Positions 34,862-48,100 of a stretch of DNA of 64,000 nucleotides are shown piece by piece. Origin of the DNA: Seminavis robusta (lineage: Eukaryota > Bacillariophyta > Bacillariophyceae > Naviculales > Naviculaceae). The DNA lies in the NCBI GenBank assembly GCA_903772945.1, contig CAICTM010000261.1, forward strand, positions 1 through 64,000, read 5' to 3'. The translations under genes were made by a program, and so were the position numbers. The stretch's first letter is position 1. Every line of letters starts with the position of its first letter. Under the pieces are notes generated by a model. That model ran no database searches and was not told the DNA's origin. It was given only the letters and a program-made list of their open reading frames with translations.

Positions 34862-36326
34862 ATGCCGCCTGTATCCGCCAAAAGCATCCCCTGGGTCGAA
34901 CTGTACCGTCCGAAGAACCTCGATCAAGTGTCACATCAAGTGGAAGTAGTGGCTACCCTCAAAAAGGCTGTGGAGACAGGACAACTTCCACATCTTCTTC
35001 TGGTGAGTCGAGTCTCTACCCTGCCACCACGCCTGTTGTCTCGCAAGCTTATTGTGACTCATGAATCCTATTAATTTTTATCACAGCATGGACCACCAGG
35101 GAGCGGGTACGTAGTCTATTTGCGGTTGATGAGTGCTACGTATCATATCCTTGTCTCTCACGATGGATTTTTTAAATATTGATGGGACAGAAAAACATCT
35201 GTGGCTTTGGCATTGTGCAAACAGCTCTATCACCCCTCCCAACTCAAACGACGAGTGTTGGAACTGAATGCCAGCGATGAACGAGGAATCTCAGTGGTAC
35301 GCGACAAAATCAAACAATTTGCCAGTCTGACGGTGGGAGGCAGTAGCAAGTCGTCTGGCAGCAACAAGATGAAGTCCAGCTTTTTGGTGAAAAAGGACAA
35401 CCAAAAGGACGAAAAGATGGACGAAGGAGAGGACACTAAACATTATCCCAATCCACCCTTCAAAATTATTATTCTTGATGAAGCTGGTAAGGTGGTTGGT
35501 CCTTGGATTGATGATTGTGGTTCGGTTGCTGGACACATAAACCAATGCTGTCTCACTCCCAATTCCTGATGTTTCTTCTTGATTAGACGCTGTTACACCA
35601 GATGCCCAGGCAGCATTACGACGAATTATTGTAAGCATATTCAATCGTGAGCACAGTGTCTCATTTTAACAACTCAACTCACCATCTCCTTTTTCATGCA
35701 ATGAAAATATCTGGTCTTTGCAGGAAGCCTATTCCAACATCACACGATTCATTCTAATTTGCAACTATGTGTCTCGCATTATTGAACCTGTCGCAAGTCG
35801 ATGCGCCAAATTCCGCTTTCAAAGTCTTCCCGTGGACAGCATGAAAAAACGATTGCAAGATATCGCATCTCATGAAGGATTGACAGTCAAGGATGATATC
35901 GTTGACGAGGTTTTGAAACTATCCGGTGGAGACATGCGAAAAGCCGTCACGACTCTTCAGTGCGTCCATTCCTTGGGTGGCAGTAGTAGCTGCAATGTAA
36001 CTACGGAAACAATCTACGAAATGGTGGGTCTGTGTACTCCCGGTGTCTTTGACGCTCTTTGGGAAGACATTTGGTCAGGTGAGATCGGGCGGGTGCAAAA
36101 GACTGTGGACGACATTTGTGCCGATGGCTTTTCTGCCCAGTTTTTGCTCGATGGTTTGACCGACAAAGTGGTATCCAGCGACAAAATCAACGATATGGCC
36201 AAGGCTACCATAGCCATCAAGATTGCCGAGGCCGAAAAGATGATGATTGATGGTGCAGATGAAGGCCTCCAATTGATGAATGTCTGCAGCCACGCCTTGA
36301 CTGCTGTTGCGACTTCAAAGAAATAA
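34862..36326 (+). CDS. RFC4: Replication factor C small subunit, RFC4 type
   Basis: Five exons (34862-35002, 35087-35106, 35191-35486, 35587-35630, 35724-36326) give 367 residues. It is a clamp-loader AAA+ ATPase subunit that helps load PCNA at primer ends in the nucleus. It shows [14 protein letters not shown] (RFC box II), Walker A GPPGSGKTS (split by the intron at 35107-35190), [20 protein letters not shown], Walker B IIILDEAD, and [19 protein letters not shown] with the SRC arginine-finger motif. It also has [12 protein letters not shown]. These blocks match human RFC4 (yeast Rfc2) better than RFC2 or RFC5. An unusual Ser/Lys/Asp-rich insert of about 35 residues lies between TVGG and [10 protein letters not shown]. 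The gene interrupts the array of secreted repeat-protein genes and looks unrelated to them. Confidence 0.93.
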
Positions 36327-37535
36327 ATGAGAAAAGGTCGGGGAGACATCAATCTCCAGTGGGTATAGATTCCACGGTATTGAAGCCACCCATGAGAGAA
36401 GTTCGGGGAGACGGCAATCTTCAGTGGGTATAGATTCGATTCCACACTGAAGCCATACTTCGTTGGTTGGCTACTACCGTATATCAAGCAATAAGCTCTC
36501 AACAATGAAAACTAGCACTTGCAGAGGCTTTGAAGGTGCCTTCAGCCAGGATGCTATCGTCTCTAGTCTCTAGTACGTTACAGTACCGGTACTATTCGTG
36601 TTGTAGCTGCTACGGTACGAGTACTTCTGCTATTAGTGCGTCAAAGAAACCTGCGGGTGACAAGCCCCTCCGCACCTTCATAAGGTTGTGTGGATGGTCG
36701 GTACCGACCCGTACAGCGTGCGGCCCACGTGCCAATGGACTGCCATAGGAACGTGTCGTTTAGAAGGACTCAGTCACTCGGTCCTGCTACCATTGCCATG
36801 TCGGAGGGAAATCTGCCTATAGGACTTGCCATCGGTATCATGTTGGTAGTCATCAATCGTACAGCCGATGACGTTCAGAGGATCCTAGTAGTCAATTCTC
36901 TCCAACGGAGTGCCTCGTATCGTCTTGTTGCTCAGAGCCAGTAGGGAAGTTCATAATTGTGAAAAGCAAGGGAGACACGTGCAGGTATCTGTGGATACGC
37001 TGTATCATCAGTGCAAGCCATGGTCGGGAACTTGATAGCTAGCTGACTCTAGCTAGCTAACCACAGGTTTGGACGTTTGACAGTAGGGGAAAGCTAGATC
37101 TACATGCATTCTTTCGGTGTCATCGCTGCTCACGATCTGTTCGATGGCCAAAGATTCGTGTGATGGCCAACATTCACCGCTACATGTACCGGTAGTAGGT
37201 CGTCAGGTGATAACTGCCCATCAACGGCATTACATCTGTGACTTGTAAATGGAAATCCGGCCAAGCAACAAGGAAATTATTGGAGTTTCCCCAATATCGG
37301 CACAAACCTAATTCAGGCGAAAGATACTTAGCGAACAGGCATAGCGGGGGCTTCGCGTGTGATATCTTTTGCTGAGTGCCAATCGGCCGAAGATGAATGA
37401 CCCCCCCGAAGCTGCTCTCCAGTGATATTGGACTCAGATCGGTTCGGATGATTGTCTGTTGATCAATCAATAAGCCACTATCAACCTGACCTGTTCATAG
37501 TAATCAGATAGCCACTACTAGTCAAGTGACAGACC
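36327..37535. other. Intergenic with a short duplication
   Basis: 1.2 kb with no gene. At about 36334-36392 and 36398-36452 a block is repeated with small changes (GGTCGGGGAGAC, then TCCAGTGGGTATAGATTC, then TGAAGCCA). TACCGGTA occurs at 36584 and 37187, and CTAGCTAG at 37049. Nothing else is recognised. Confidence 0.4.
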
Positions 37536-40088
37536 ATGAAGTTACCTTCAAGCATTCTATCCATCCTAGGATTGGCCTTGGCCATCCAACAAGCCCCTGT
37601 GGCACAAGCCTCGGTCTCTCGAGGTTTGAGTGGAGAATCAACCGCAGAGCCCTTCCCTGAGGACGATGACCAGAGAACCCAGAGTCCTGATCCCGGTCTG
37701 CCGTCTGGAGAGACTCCTGCGAATGACATGTGTGCTGATGCACAGGTGGTTCAAGTAGGTGACCAACTGGTGGCATCTACCGACGCAGCAACCACCGGTC
37801 AAGCGGATACCTGTGGCAGCTTCTCGCCCGAGTTCTCCTTTTTTGGCCCTGGAAACGCCACGGGAGTCTGGTTCGCCATTGAAGGAACTGGAGGAGGTCT
37901 CGAGGCAGAAGTCAATGCTACCTATGATATGCAAGTTGCCGTTTATACCGGATCCTGTGATGAGCTTGCCTGTGTGGATGGAACTGCAGGAGATCCCCCT
38001 CGTTGGGACTACGGTGATATCAAATGGGGCTCCAAGGAAGGAGTGATGTACTACATTTTAGTGGCTGGCTGGGAAGGCGATGTAGGAGACTTTACTCTCT
38101 CCATTTACGAAGGCGAAGAACCAGAAAACACGGATTGTGCGGCTGCCGTACCACTCACCATTGGAGAGACTTATGAAGATGGCACTACCGAGTTTGCTAC
38201 CATTCCCGATGAAGGAGACTTCCCAGCTTGTACTATGTAAGTACAGTAGTGATGGCTGACGGCCTGTTCTTGTGGAGATATGCATTTTTCTTTGCAAACT
38301 CTAACCCAACCCTGATCACTTGCAACCTATGCAGTGGCGAGTTCTTGAATGGCATCACTGCTCCCACGGTCTGGTTCAGCGTAGTGGGTGCGTCTTTCAC
38401 GGATATAGTCAGTCAGCTTGGAGTGCTTTACACTAGCCTGACCTCTTGAGGATTTCTTTCTCTGTTTGATTTCTTTCTTCAGGTAATGGGGAGATTACCC
38501 AGTTCTCCCTAGTTGCAGATTATGATGGTTGGATCTCCATCTACAAAGGAGATAGTTGCGATGAGTTGGAATGCATCAATTCCAACGATGATTCTCCACT
38601 CAACGATGGCTCGGAGAGTGTGATTGCTCAACCACTCGAGGAAGGCGCCACTTATTTCATCAATGTACACGGTTATGAGAAGAGCTATGGTAACTTTGGA
38701 ATCGAAAGCAAGACACTAGAACCAGTCGCAAACGACATGTGTTCGGATGCTGAACCGTTGGAGTTGGGCGTGAACGCGTCTAGTAGCAGTTTGGCTGCCA
38801 CTGCGGATCCTGGTCTCCCTGAATGTGGACTGTACGTTCCAAGATGATGTTTGTTCTTATGATGGGCTAGTTGTCTCTTGAAGTTTCTGACGCTGTTGTT
38901 TTTGCTAAATCATACTGTCTGTTGATGATAGAGGCACCAACGAATCCTCTATTGGAGTCTGGTACACGATGGAAGGGACCGGAAACCCTGTGCAAATCAG
39001 ACTTGAAGGATCTGGCTTCAATCTGGAGCTTCACTTCAGCATCTACACCGGAAGTTGCGACGATCTTGTTTGTGCTGGTAACCAGTTCGTTGGCTTCTTG
39101 CCGTTTACGTGGGATACCGTGGAAGGAGAGACGTACAACATTTATGTCTACGGGCGCACTCGTGCTCTATCCGACATCTTCACAATCATTACGGAAGAAG
39201 TCGAACGGCCAGCCAATGACATGTGCGAGGACGCCGTGCCATTGGTACTGAACGAGGTTGTGTCTGGTACTACACTTGCCTCGAGCGCAGATGAAGGGCT
39301 GGAAACTTGTGGCGATGTCATAGGTCTTGGTTTTGGTGGGGTTTGGTATTCTTTTGAAGGTAAGAAAGTATCGTACCGGGTTTTCGCCGTGTTTGTTTAA
39401 GCTCGCAACTTATCAATCATCGTCTTTTTCAGGAAACGGTGACAGACGTCTTGTTGGCGTGAGCTCAGGCTCCAATGGAACCGGTTTCTTCGATACCATC
39501 CTCTCTGTCTACGAAGGAGATTGCGGCTCTCTTACCTGCGTTGGCGGTGACGATCAGGGCCAAGGTTTCCTAGAGTACGAGAACGTAGTTCTTATTGATA
39601 CTGTCGAGGGAACCATGTACTATGCCTATGTCCATGGATTTGGACTCAGCCGTGGTGACTTCGAAATTGCAGAGATCGGCATCCCCCGCCCAGAAAATGA
39701 TGCCTGTGAAGATGCTACGCCACTGGAACTCGGAGATAATGTCGAGGGTTCCACTCAGTTTGCGGGCACGGACATGGTTGACATTGAATCCTGTGGAACC
39801 TCCCAGTTTGGCAATGATACAGCCCCTGGTCTCTGGTACACCGTGGTCGGCGAAGGTTTCGCGGTTCAAGCTTCGGTGAACGCCCAATATGATTTCCAAA
39901 TGACTGTCTTCTCCGGAGATTGTGATGCGCTGGAGTGTGTGGACGGAACGGAAGGAAATGAGGGCGACTTTTTCAATGGCGGTTTGATCTGGACTGCCGA
40001 GGAAGGAGTTACCTACACTGTGTTGGTCCACGGCTACAACGGAGGTGTTGGATCCTTTGATTTGTTCTACGAAACTGCAATCTTCTAA
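37536..40088 (+). CDS. Secreted protein with 5 PPC-like modules
   Basis: Five exons (37536-38236, 38335-38387, 38483-38831, 38932-39359, 39433-40088) give 728 residues, with all phases consistent. A signal peptide (SILSILGLALAIQQAPVAQA) is followed by a short Asp/Pro linker and then five modules almost end to end. This is the most compact member of the family and shows the consensus clearly: ANDMCEDAVPLVLNEVVSG, then CG, IGVWYTMEGTG, then SIYTGSCDDLVC, then VEGETYNIYVYG, then a Phe-x-Ile strand before the next N-D-x-C. Modules 1 and 5 have VAVYTGSCDELAC and MTVFSGDCDALEC. Introns sit after the CG motif and just before G-N-G. No catalytic residues are evident. It is probably extracellular and may be the nearest to an ancestral arrangement. 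Confidence 0.82.
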
Positions 40089-40721
40089 GCTACCTTGGTG
40101 ACATGCTCGTGTTGCCAGCGTCCAGTCCACGGACTATATCTGTAGATTTCATGCAACCTGCTTCAATTATTAAAGTTAAATGTGTTGGTTTTTCTGTGGC
40201 TTCTAAGCAGGGATGTATCATTTCCTCCAGTTGAAGGCGTCTTCAAGGTTTCCATGATGCGAGGACAAAGCGTGGAGTCGAGCAGGTGACGCTGAAGCCG
40301 CTCCTGGACAACATGAACCACGGCCCGGGTATGTGTCAAGACGACCAAGAAGAGAAAGAAGACTTGCCCTGGAGAAGAGGCGCTTGGTATGATATGCTTC
40401 CGACCAAAACTACGAGGCCGTGTTTCGTCCGAGGTAGTCAACGAGCAATCGACGTACCGGTACTAGAGTAAAACCAGAGGCAAAATCCATGGCTTGTCCT
40501 GGCCCTTATTAGGGCGAAGGCCCCACATTTTGTAACCTTTTCGTCTTGTCACTGGAAAGCTTCTGACCTCCTTCATTCCTGAGGCTCCAAGAATAAATGA
40601 AAACCGATCCAGACGATGGTACGAAAAGCCCAGGAGCTCCGGGAGATGGAATATGGAAACTTGAGAGTGAACAATGCGCAACGTACGAGCTTTGCTCAGT
40701 TTTAATAAGTACGGCAGGAGC
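40089..40721. other. Intergenic between convergent genes
   Basis: 630 bases containing TACCGGTA at 40455-40462. Small open frames show no protein-like features. Confidence 0.4.
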
Positions 40722-41450
40722 TTATTCGTTTTTGCTATTGCTCAACAGGGCTTCAATCTCTTCTAGGCGATCAGAAATGGCTTTACGTTGATCGTCATCC
40801 TCCATTTCCTCGGTTGGCAATTGGAGCACTCGCTGGAGAGCCTGAAATTCCCCAAAGAGGTCGTCTCCCTTTTTGTTATGCCGGTAGGGTTCGAATGTTG
40901 ACAATATAGTTCTAGTAAGGACCAGAGCACACAATCACAAAAAACAAGGCAATCTGCTCTGCTACATACCTTTTCACAGACCTTGATCATACACTGCAGT
41001 GGCTTCAGCTGCTCGTACTGTGAGAACACTAAAGCGGCAAAGGCATCCTTACTGCAATACAACAACACGGAAAGAAGCATTAGAAGGAAGGCACATTGTG
41101 CTAGCTAGGGCAAGATGAATCAACTTTACTGTATCTTACCGGGCACTATCCAAATCCTCTAGATGGACAAGATGCAGAAGGGCTGAATCACAGCAGACAT
41201 CAATCAGCCATTGCAATGCCTCTTGCTTGGTTTCTTCGTCGTCCAACTCTTGCAACTTCAACGCCGGCTTCCTTCCCAGGTTTAGGGCATCGGCAAAGGA
41301 CCGCGAAGCCTTTTCGTATTCTTGGTCTTCCAGGAAGCTCGTCGCTTCGGCTGCAGCATCATATCCAATCAGCAATCTCTGTTTTAGAAATTCAACATTG
41401 TTGCTGTTGGATGCCAGCAACACCGCAAAGAGAGCTCCCAGTGAGTGCAT
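40722..41450 (-). CDS. Hypothetical helical protein
   Basis: The first exon 41450-41140 starts at MHSLGALFAVLLASNSNNVEF. It joins 41051-40970 through an 88-base intron with a GTAAGA donor and GCAG acceptor, giving SARKDAFAALVFSQYEQLKPL. The last part (about 40841-40722) reads ALQRVLQLPTEEMEDDDQRK and ends in LSNSKNE. The junction before it is not resolved: one reading needs a 9-base exon at 40903-40911. The protein is mostly amphipathic helix with charged ends, reminiscent of TPR-like or coiled-coil proteins (EDQEYEKASRSFADALNLGRK). It may form one gene with the 41615-41908 frame upstream. No function is assigned. Confidence 0.45.
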
Positions 41451-41614
41451 CGTTGAAGGAGGCAAGTAAATTGTCAGTCGTGGAACATGAATGAGGTTGG
41501 AATGATGTCCAATGCTTGCCACAGTCGCACCAGTGCTTGATTTTTAGTGCCAGAGTGCCAGCCTGTGCCAACAATAGCCAGCCGCCTTGCGAGTGTGTGT
41601 GGCTCGGAACCTAG

Positions 41615-41908
41615 CTAGCCATAGGCCATGCAAACGACAAATTTGTCCAACATTTCGGGGGCGAGCTCGTGTGTGGGGTAATGGACAATGATGGTATACT
41701 TTCGTCCACTGCTTACGATCGAAAATGCCATCTTTTGTTTGCTCTCGCCAAAGATACCTACAAGAAGAACCAATTTTGAATTTCGAGCTGAACCTACAGC
41801 TTTTTCCCACACAGAATCATTTGCGAGTGAGAAACTCAAAAGCTTTTTACAGAGGACTCTGCCTCCCTTGGCTTTGGACGGAGCGGAGCAACCGAGTGCA
41901 GATCCCAT
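41615..41908 (-). CDS. Hypothetical protein, possible N-myristoylation/palmitoylation site
   Basis: The frame starts at an ATG at 41908 with MGSALGCS, a Gly-2 plus Cys pattern typical of doubly acylated membrane-attached proteins. The rest (KLLSFSLANDSVWEKAVGSA, then LVLLVGIFGESKQKMAFSIV) looks like a small alpha/beta domain with protein-like composition. The stop follows directly after HELAPEMLDKFVVCMAYG. An intron joining it to the 40722-41450 gene is possible, but I found no convincing donor/acceptor pair. Two separate small genes or one longer gene are both possible. Confidence 0.4.
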   Translation of the reverse strand: MGSALGCSAPSKAKGGRVLCKKLLSFSLANDSVWEKAVGSARNSKLVLLVGIFGESKQKMAFSIVSSGRKYTIIVHYPTHELAPEMLDKFVVCMAYG

Positions 41909-42109
41909 ATTTCGATCATTCGTGCTGTTCCCGATTGAGCAACATAACAACTACTCGTAATAGCAACGGCAAGCAGCAAGTATTGATCAAGGATCACAGC
42001 AACGAGCAACCAAATTCTCGCAACCAACTCGCAAACAAGATACTACTAGTACGCACAGCGAGACAACAGTATTGTAGGACAAGCGCCAGACAACCATCAC
42101 ACCATCATC

Positions 42110-45100
42110 ATGAGGCTGTCTTTTAACCTCATTGTAACCCTTGGAGTGATCTCGCTCCTAAAGGGCGCATTCGCCGAGAAACAACATGTGGAAGAAGCCG
42201 CAAAACGTCAACATCTCAAGTCGAAGCCCCACAAGTATGAAATCTTTTTTAGACCCAAGCCAGAGAAGTCTCCCCTCGAGGCGGTCCTTCCACCAAAGGT
42301 GAAACCACTTGCCGGAGGGAAGCCTTTGCCAGCAAAGGAAGAGAATACCAAGCCAAAGAAGATCGAAAAGGAGGCCGGAACGAAAACCAACAACCGCACT
42401 GGCCCCCGATCAAAAATAGGATTATGGAACCCGAGAACTGGCGAAGGTTTGTTGCCTCCTCCTCCTACCGACGATGAAGGGGACGACGACGCCCCGACTC
42501 TTCCAGATTCATTGGGACCGCCGTCGGACCATGAATCACCTGACGAACCCGAACCGGACAACGAATTTGAAGACTCGGCTGATATGACGGGTGTGCCAGA
42601 AGAGACCTTCGTGCCGACCTTTTCTCCTACACCTGGATTGGATGTGCCGACTCTCTTTCCGTTGGGAACTCTTGCTCCGGTGGGGAGTGATGCGTGTGAT
42701 GCTGCGGTTATGATTGACGTCGGTGACACACTGGTTGGCACCACAGAGGGAGCCCCAGAAGCCAACCTCCTTGACTGTGGAACACTTTTTGGAGGCTACA
42801 TTGCACCCGCGTTGTTCTACTCGTTCACCGGCACCGGAGATGGCGTGACAATCTCCTTCAGTGCGTCTTTTGATATCTTTATGCATGTGTACTCAGGTCA
42901 AGACTGTGATTCTTTGACTTGCGTCACTGGTGGAGGAGGTACCTTCTATGTTGAAAGTGATGGGCTCACACAGTCGAGCAGAGGCTCCCTTACGTTTGCA
43001 TCGGAGGAAGATGTCACCTATTTCGTGGTGCCCCATCAGTACTTTGACGATGGCGGCGAATTTGAATTCACGGTTTCCAGTGGTGGTGAATTGCCTCAAA
43101 ATGGCCAATGTCCGGATGCCATTGAGATCGAGAGCGGTGAAACAGTTGAGGGAACTACAAGCTTTGGCTTGATTTCGTCGGAGGATCCTTGTGACGTGTA
43201 AGTTGACTGCAGTCCTCTTGTTTTTCTCTCTCGAGCAATCGTCTCATCGGATTCTACATTGTCCTCCCTGTGCCGCAGATTTCCGTCTGCACCAGGTCTT
43301 TGGTATTCTATCCAAGGGACTGGCGAAACGGTTGCGCTCGCTGTAACTGCTGACTTTGACAGCCAGATCTCTCTTTTCTCGAGCACCAGCTCCAGCTGCA
43401 ACGATTTGGACTGTGTTGCATCCAATGATGATCTATTTCAGGATCTCTTTGGCGTTGACGTCTTGATTGACTCTGGCCTCGTTGAGACACTAGAGCTGGG
43501 AGAAGCGTATTTCATATTGGGTAAGTTATTTGTATATCTTGTCGTGTGTGCTTCCCACACATCTGCTCACACAGCGTCAGTTGATGGATGGAGTACAAGT
43601 GCAGGAAACTTCTCCTTGATCGTGCAAACAGTTACTGAGTTCGTGCCCGACAATGATGACTGCACCAATGCAGAATCACTAGAACTTGGTGAAACTGTTT
43701 CTAGTAGTCTTTTGCTTGCCACGCGGGTTCCTGACTTGCCTTACTGTGGACCGTAAGCTTCATCCATGCCTTCCCTACCCTGATACTGCCGAAGACGTGG
43801 TGCCTCACCATCCATGTATGTTCTTGCGTTGTTTTTGCAGGGGGACAAATGCATCAGTTCCAGGAGTGTTCTACACTGTGGAAGGCACAGGAAGCCTCAT
43901 GCGTGCGTCATCAAACCAGCTTGCCAGTGTTTACACTGGTGATTGTGACTCTTTGGTTTGTTATCAAGAAAGTGGAGACTTTTCCTTCGCTCCAATCACA
44001 CTGTTTGACACCGACGTGGGTGAGCAATACTTGATTTATGTTTATGGACCAAGAGGAGACTTCAACATCACAGGTAAGTTTGTGCCACGTCCATCGCGAC
44101 GCCACGATTGCTGCATGCCGCTCACATAACACTTCTTCCTGCATCTCCCAGTGGAGGAATTGGAGGCTCCTTCCAATGACTTTTGTGAGGATGCTGCTAC
44201 ACTTGAAATCAATGGGCCTCGCGTTGCAGGTGACACGGCAGCTTCCACCAGTGAGGTTGGCCTGGAAGTTTGTGGAGGCTCAGGACTTGGGTCTGTTGGT
44301 AAGATAATGACAAGTTCTCTGTCACTCATGTACTCCCATCCTCACAAATTTCTGCAACATTTCCTAGGAGCCCTCTGGTACAGATTTACTGGTGAGTAAA
44401 GAGAAAAAGCCTCTTGCTTTGCATCACGTGATACTTTCTGGCTGGCTAACCAAGAATCTTTGCTTTTAATTGGGACTTTAGGTAATGGAGGGAAGCTTCG
44501 CCTTGGAGTGGATGCAAACTTTGATTCACAGCTTCTTTTGTATTCTGGCAGCTGTGAAGGCTTGGGTTGCTTAGATGGCAATGATGATAGTGCTGTCCTA
44601 GGATACCAATCATCTTTGGACATTGACAGCGTTGCTGGTGAAGAATACTTTGCCCTAGGTATGTCAGTCTGCCAGATGAACCAGCATAATGAGCGCCACA
44701 AGATGCCATGCTAATAGTTGTCTTGATTCTCCAGTCCATGGTTACTTTTCCTCCTCTGGTTCTTTTGAAATTGAGTTGATTGAGCTTGAAACAGCAGACA
44801 ATGATGAGTGTGAAGATGCTGTTCTATTGGAGATTGATGGGGATCCAGTTTTGGGTGATACATCTTTGTCTACAAGCGAGACTGGTAGTGGTCTTGAAGT
44901 TTGTGGTGGTGCAGGACTTGGGTCTGTTGGAGGTCTCTGGTATACGTTTGTTGGTAAGTAGAGCTGGTGAGGAGGGCAAGGACCTCAATTGCTCGATGGC
45001 TAACCTTGGTATTCTGGACATGTAGGAAATGGCGAGAGACTGCTTCTTGGTGTGAACGCAAGTTTCGACTCCCAGCTTTTGTTGTACACTGGCAGCTGCG

Positions 45101-48100
45101 AAGATCTAGAGTGTCTGGTAAGTGTAGGGCAGTGCTCTTTTTCATGTCCTTTGCGTCAAAGCAGAATACATGTAACTCAAATTGCACTTCTTTACGTACA
45201 GGATGGAAATGATGACACGTCACTTCCAGGCCTTCAATCTGCACTGGAATTTGATAGTGTCCAGGGAGAGATCTATCAAGTGCTTGTGCATGGTTATTTC
45301 AGCAGTGCCGGTGAATTTGAGATTTCCCTGACAGAGATAGTGCCTCCTGACAATGATGAGTGTGAAGATGCTCTTCAATTAGAGATTGACGGACCCCGCA
45401 TTTCTGGAGATACATCCAGATCCATTGCAGAGGATTCTGACCTTGAAGTTTGTGGAGGTGCTGGGCTTGGGTCTGTGGGGGGGCTTTGGTATACATTTGA
45501 AGGCAAGTAGAAAATTGAGTGCCGCCAAAGCATTGTTGGCCAACTTTGCTAATGTTCACTTCCCCAAAACAGGCAATGGCGAGAGGCTCAGGCTGGGAGT
45601 GGATGCCTCATATGACTCTCAGCTTGTGCTGTATACAGGCAGTTGTGCGGATTTGGAATGTTTGGTAAGTGCTGAGTTTCAAGTGTTCTCTTTGTAAGCC
45701 GTGTTGGAATGACCTCAAACCACACTTGTATGCTGGCAGGCTGGAAACGATGACACATCAATCCCTGGCTACAATTCAGCTCTTGAATTTGACAGTGTCA
45801 ACGGACAAGTCTATTTTGCCCTTGTGCATGGCTACTTCTCAGCAGCTGGATTCTTTGAACTTGAGCTGATCCAGCTTGTTCCTCCTGACAATGATGAGTG
45901 TGAAGATGCTGTTTCATTGGAGATAGGTGGCCCAGCTGTTGCTGGAGATACTTCCAGCTCTAACAGTGAGGCTGATACTGGTCTTGAAGCATGTGGTGAT
46001 GGCCCAGGTGAGCACAGTCTGTTTGTTATTCCCATAGAGCCGTCATCGAACATACAGTGTGGTAGCAGTGGCCCACGCAGCCCCACTCGCTCATTTCTTT
46101 TCCTTGCATTGTTCAGGTTTGGGTTCTGGTGGTACCTGGTACACCTTCACAGGTATGTTCAATCTATGTAGTAGTATCGTCTACGCTGGCTTTCCGCTTC
46201 GTTCTAATGATGCCAAATCTTTGGTTCCTGTTTCTGTTTCTGTTTCAACTCATGTTTTTCTGGATTAGGCAATGGTCTCAGGCTGCTTCTTGGAGTTGTG
46301 GCTAGTTTTGATTCACAGCTAGCACTATATTCAGGATCGAGTTGCAACCAGCTCGAATGCATTGACAACAATGGTTGGTTTTGTTGCTGTTTAATACCAT
46401 TCCCCATTGCAGTCATTGTTCGTACTGATTTGCCTCAATATTCCCTTTGTCTATGTTCTTCTTAGATGACACACCTGATCCTACCTATCAATCTGCTCTT
46501 TTCTTTGATTCAATAGAAGGAGAAACATACTATGCCCTTGGTAAGCCATTGAAACCTATCGAGCACCTGTAATACTCGACTGATCAAGCCCCTCTAACAG
46601 CTGCTGCTTACTTGGCTGCATTTGGATAGTCCATGGGTACTTCTCTTCTACAGGATCCTATGAAATAGATCTTACACAGCTTACTCCTGATGTCATTGCT
46701 GACAACAATGAGTGCGACCAGGCCGTTCCACTTGAAGTTGGTGAAGCTGTAGAGGGGGACACATCCCAGTCATTGGAGGAAACAGGCATTCCCACTTGTG
46801 GAGATGGAAACACCCTTGGAAACAGGTAAGGCGATGTGTGATGGTATTATTTTGTAACTTGCAAATTATTCGTGTGCTAACAGACAAGTTCTGCAAATTC
46901 AGTGGCCTCTGGTACAGCTTTGAAGGAACAGGGGATCGGTTGCTCGTTGGAGTCAGGACTATTACATCCTCTTATGATTCCCAGATGCTGCTGTATTCAG
47001 GGGACTGTGACAGACTTTTCTGCTTGGACTCAAACCAGAATTCCTTTGTTGCTGACTATGATTCAGCTGTGATTCTTGATTCCGCTGTTGGAGTAACCTA
47101 CTATGTTTTAGTCCATGGAGTGTTTACCAGCACAGGGGTATTTGAAATTGAATTGACAGAACTTGAGGCTCTTGACAATGATGATTGCGATGGTGCTGCT
47201 CTCTTGGACATCAACGGACCTCCTGTTCCAGGCAATACTGCAGATTCCTTGTCAGAGTTTGGATTGGAAGCCTGTGGTTCAGGTCCAGGTAGGAGCAGTT
47301 GATCAACTGGACAGTGAACCTTGAGCTACAGCTCATCGCACGAAACTTCAATGTGAAATGCTCACTCACCCTCTTGCTCAACCTTTCTGCGTTTTGAAGG
47401 ATTGGGTTTTGGTAAGTTCAGATTTTTGTGGTTCATGTTGGCAATCTACAGAATGCACCTCCTCATGCCTTCAATGCCTTAAATGCAATGTTATAGGTGG
47501 TCTTTGGTATACTTTCCAAGGTTAGTCAAAACAGAATTATGGCAGTGTTCCTGTTTGGTACTTGGTTTTTAACTTCCATGTTCTTTGGGCCAAAAGGTGA
47601 TGGATCAAGACTTGTGCTAGGTGTGAATGCCAGCTTTGACAGTCAGCTACTGCTCTATTCTGGTGGCTGTGATGATTTGGAGTGCCTGGTATGTGATGGA
47701 CGCAGCTTTTCAATTTGTACTTTGAAAGTTTTGCCTTGCGCTGAACAAGTTCTGTTTTTGCTCTCCAGGACAACAATGACGATAATTTTGCATATGTAAG
47801 ACTTTTGGCTGCCTTCATATCCACGTCATCCTCAACCTATTAGCCCAATCATGCATTTCTCACCACACATGGACGCCCCTTTCGTTGTCTTCACCCCTTC
47901 AGGATGAGTATCAGAGTGCCTTAGAATTCGATTCTGAAGAGGGCCAAGTCTACTTTGCATTGGTCCATGGATATTTTAGTGCCGCTGGTTCTTTTGAGAT
48001 AGAACTTAGCCAGATAATGGCCCTGGACAATGATGATTGCGAGGGAGCAACTGAGCTGTTGGTCAATGGTCCACCTGTTGCAGGAAACACTGCCAACTCT

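Noticed and set aside
41725-42126. A plus-strand frame of 133 codons
   Set aside because: It overlaps the better minus-strand frame with the MGSALGCS start, has irregular composition, and runs past the ATG of the giant gene in another frame.
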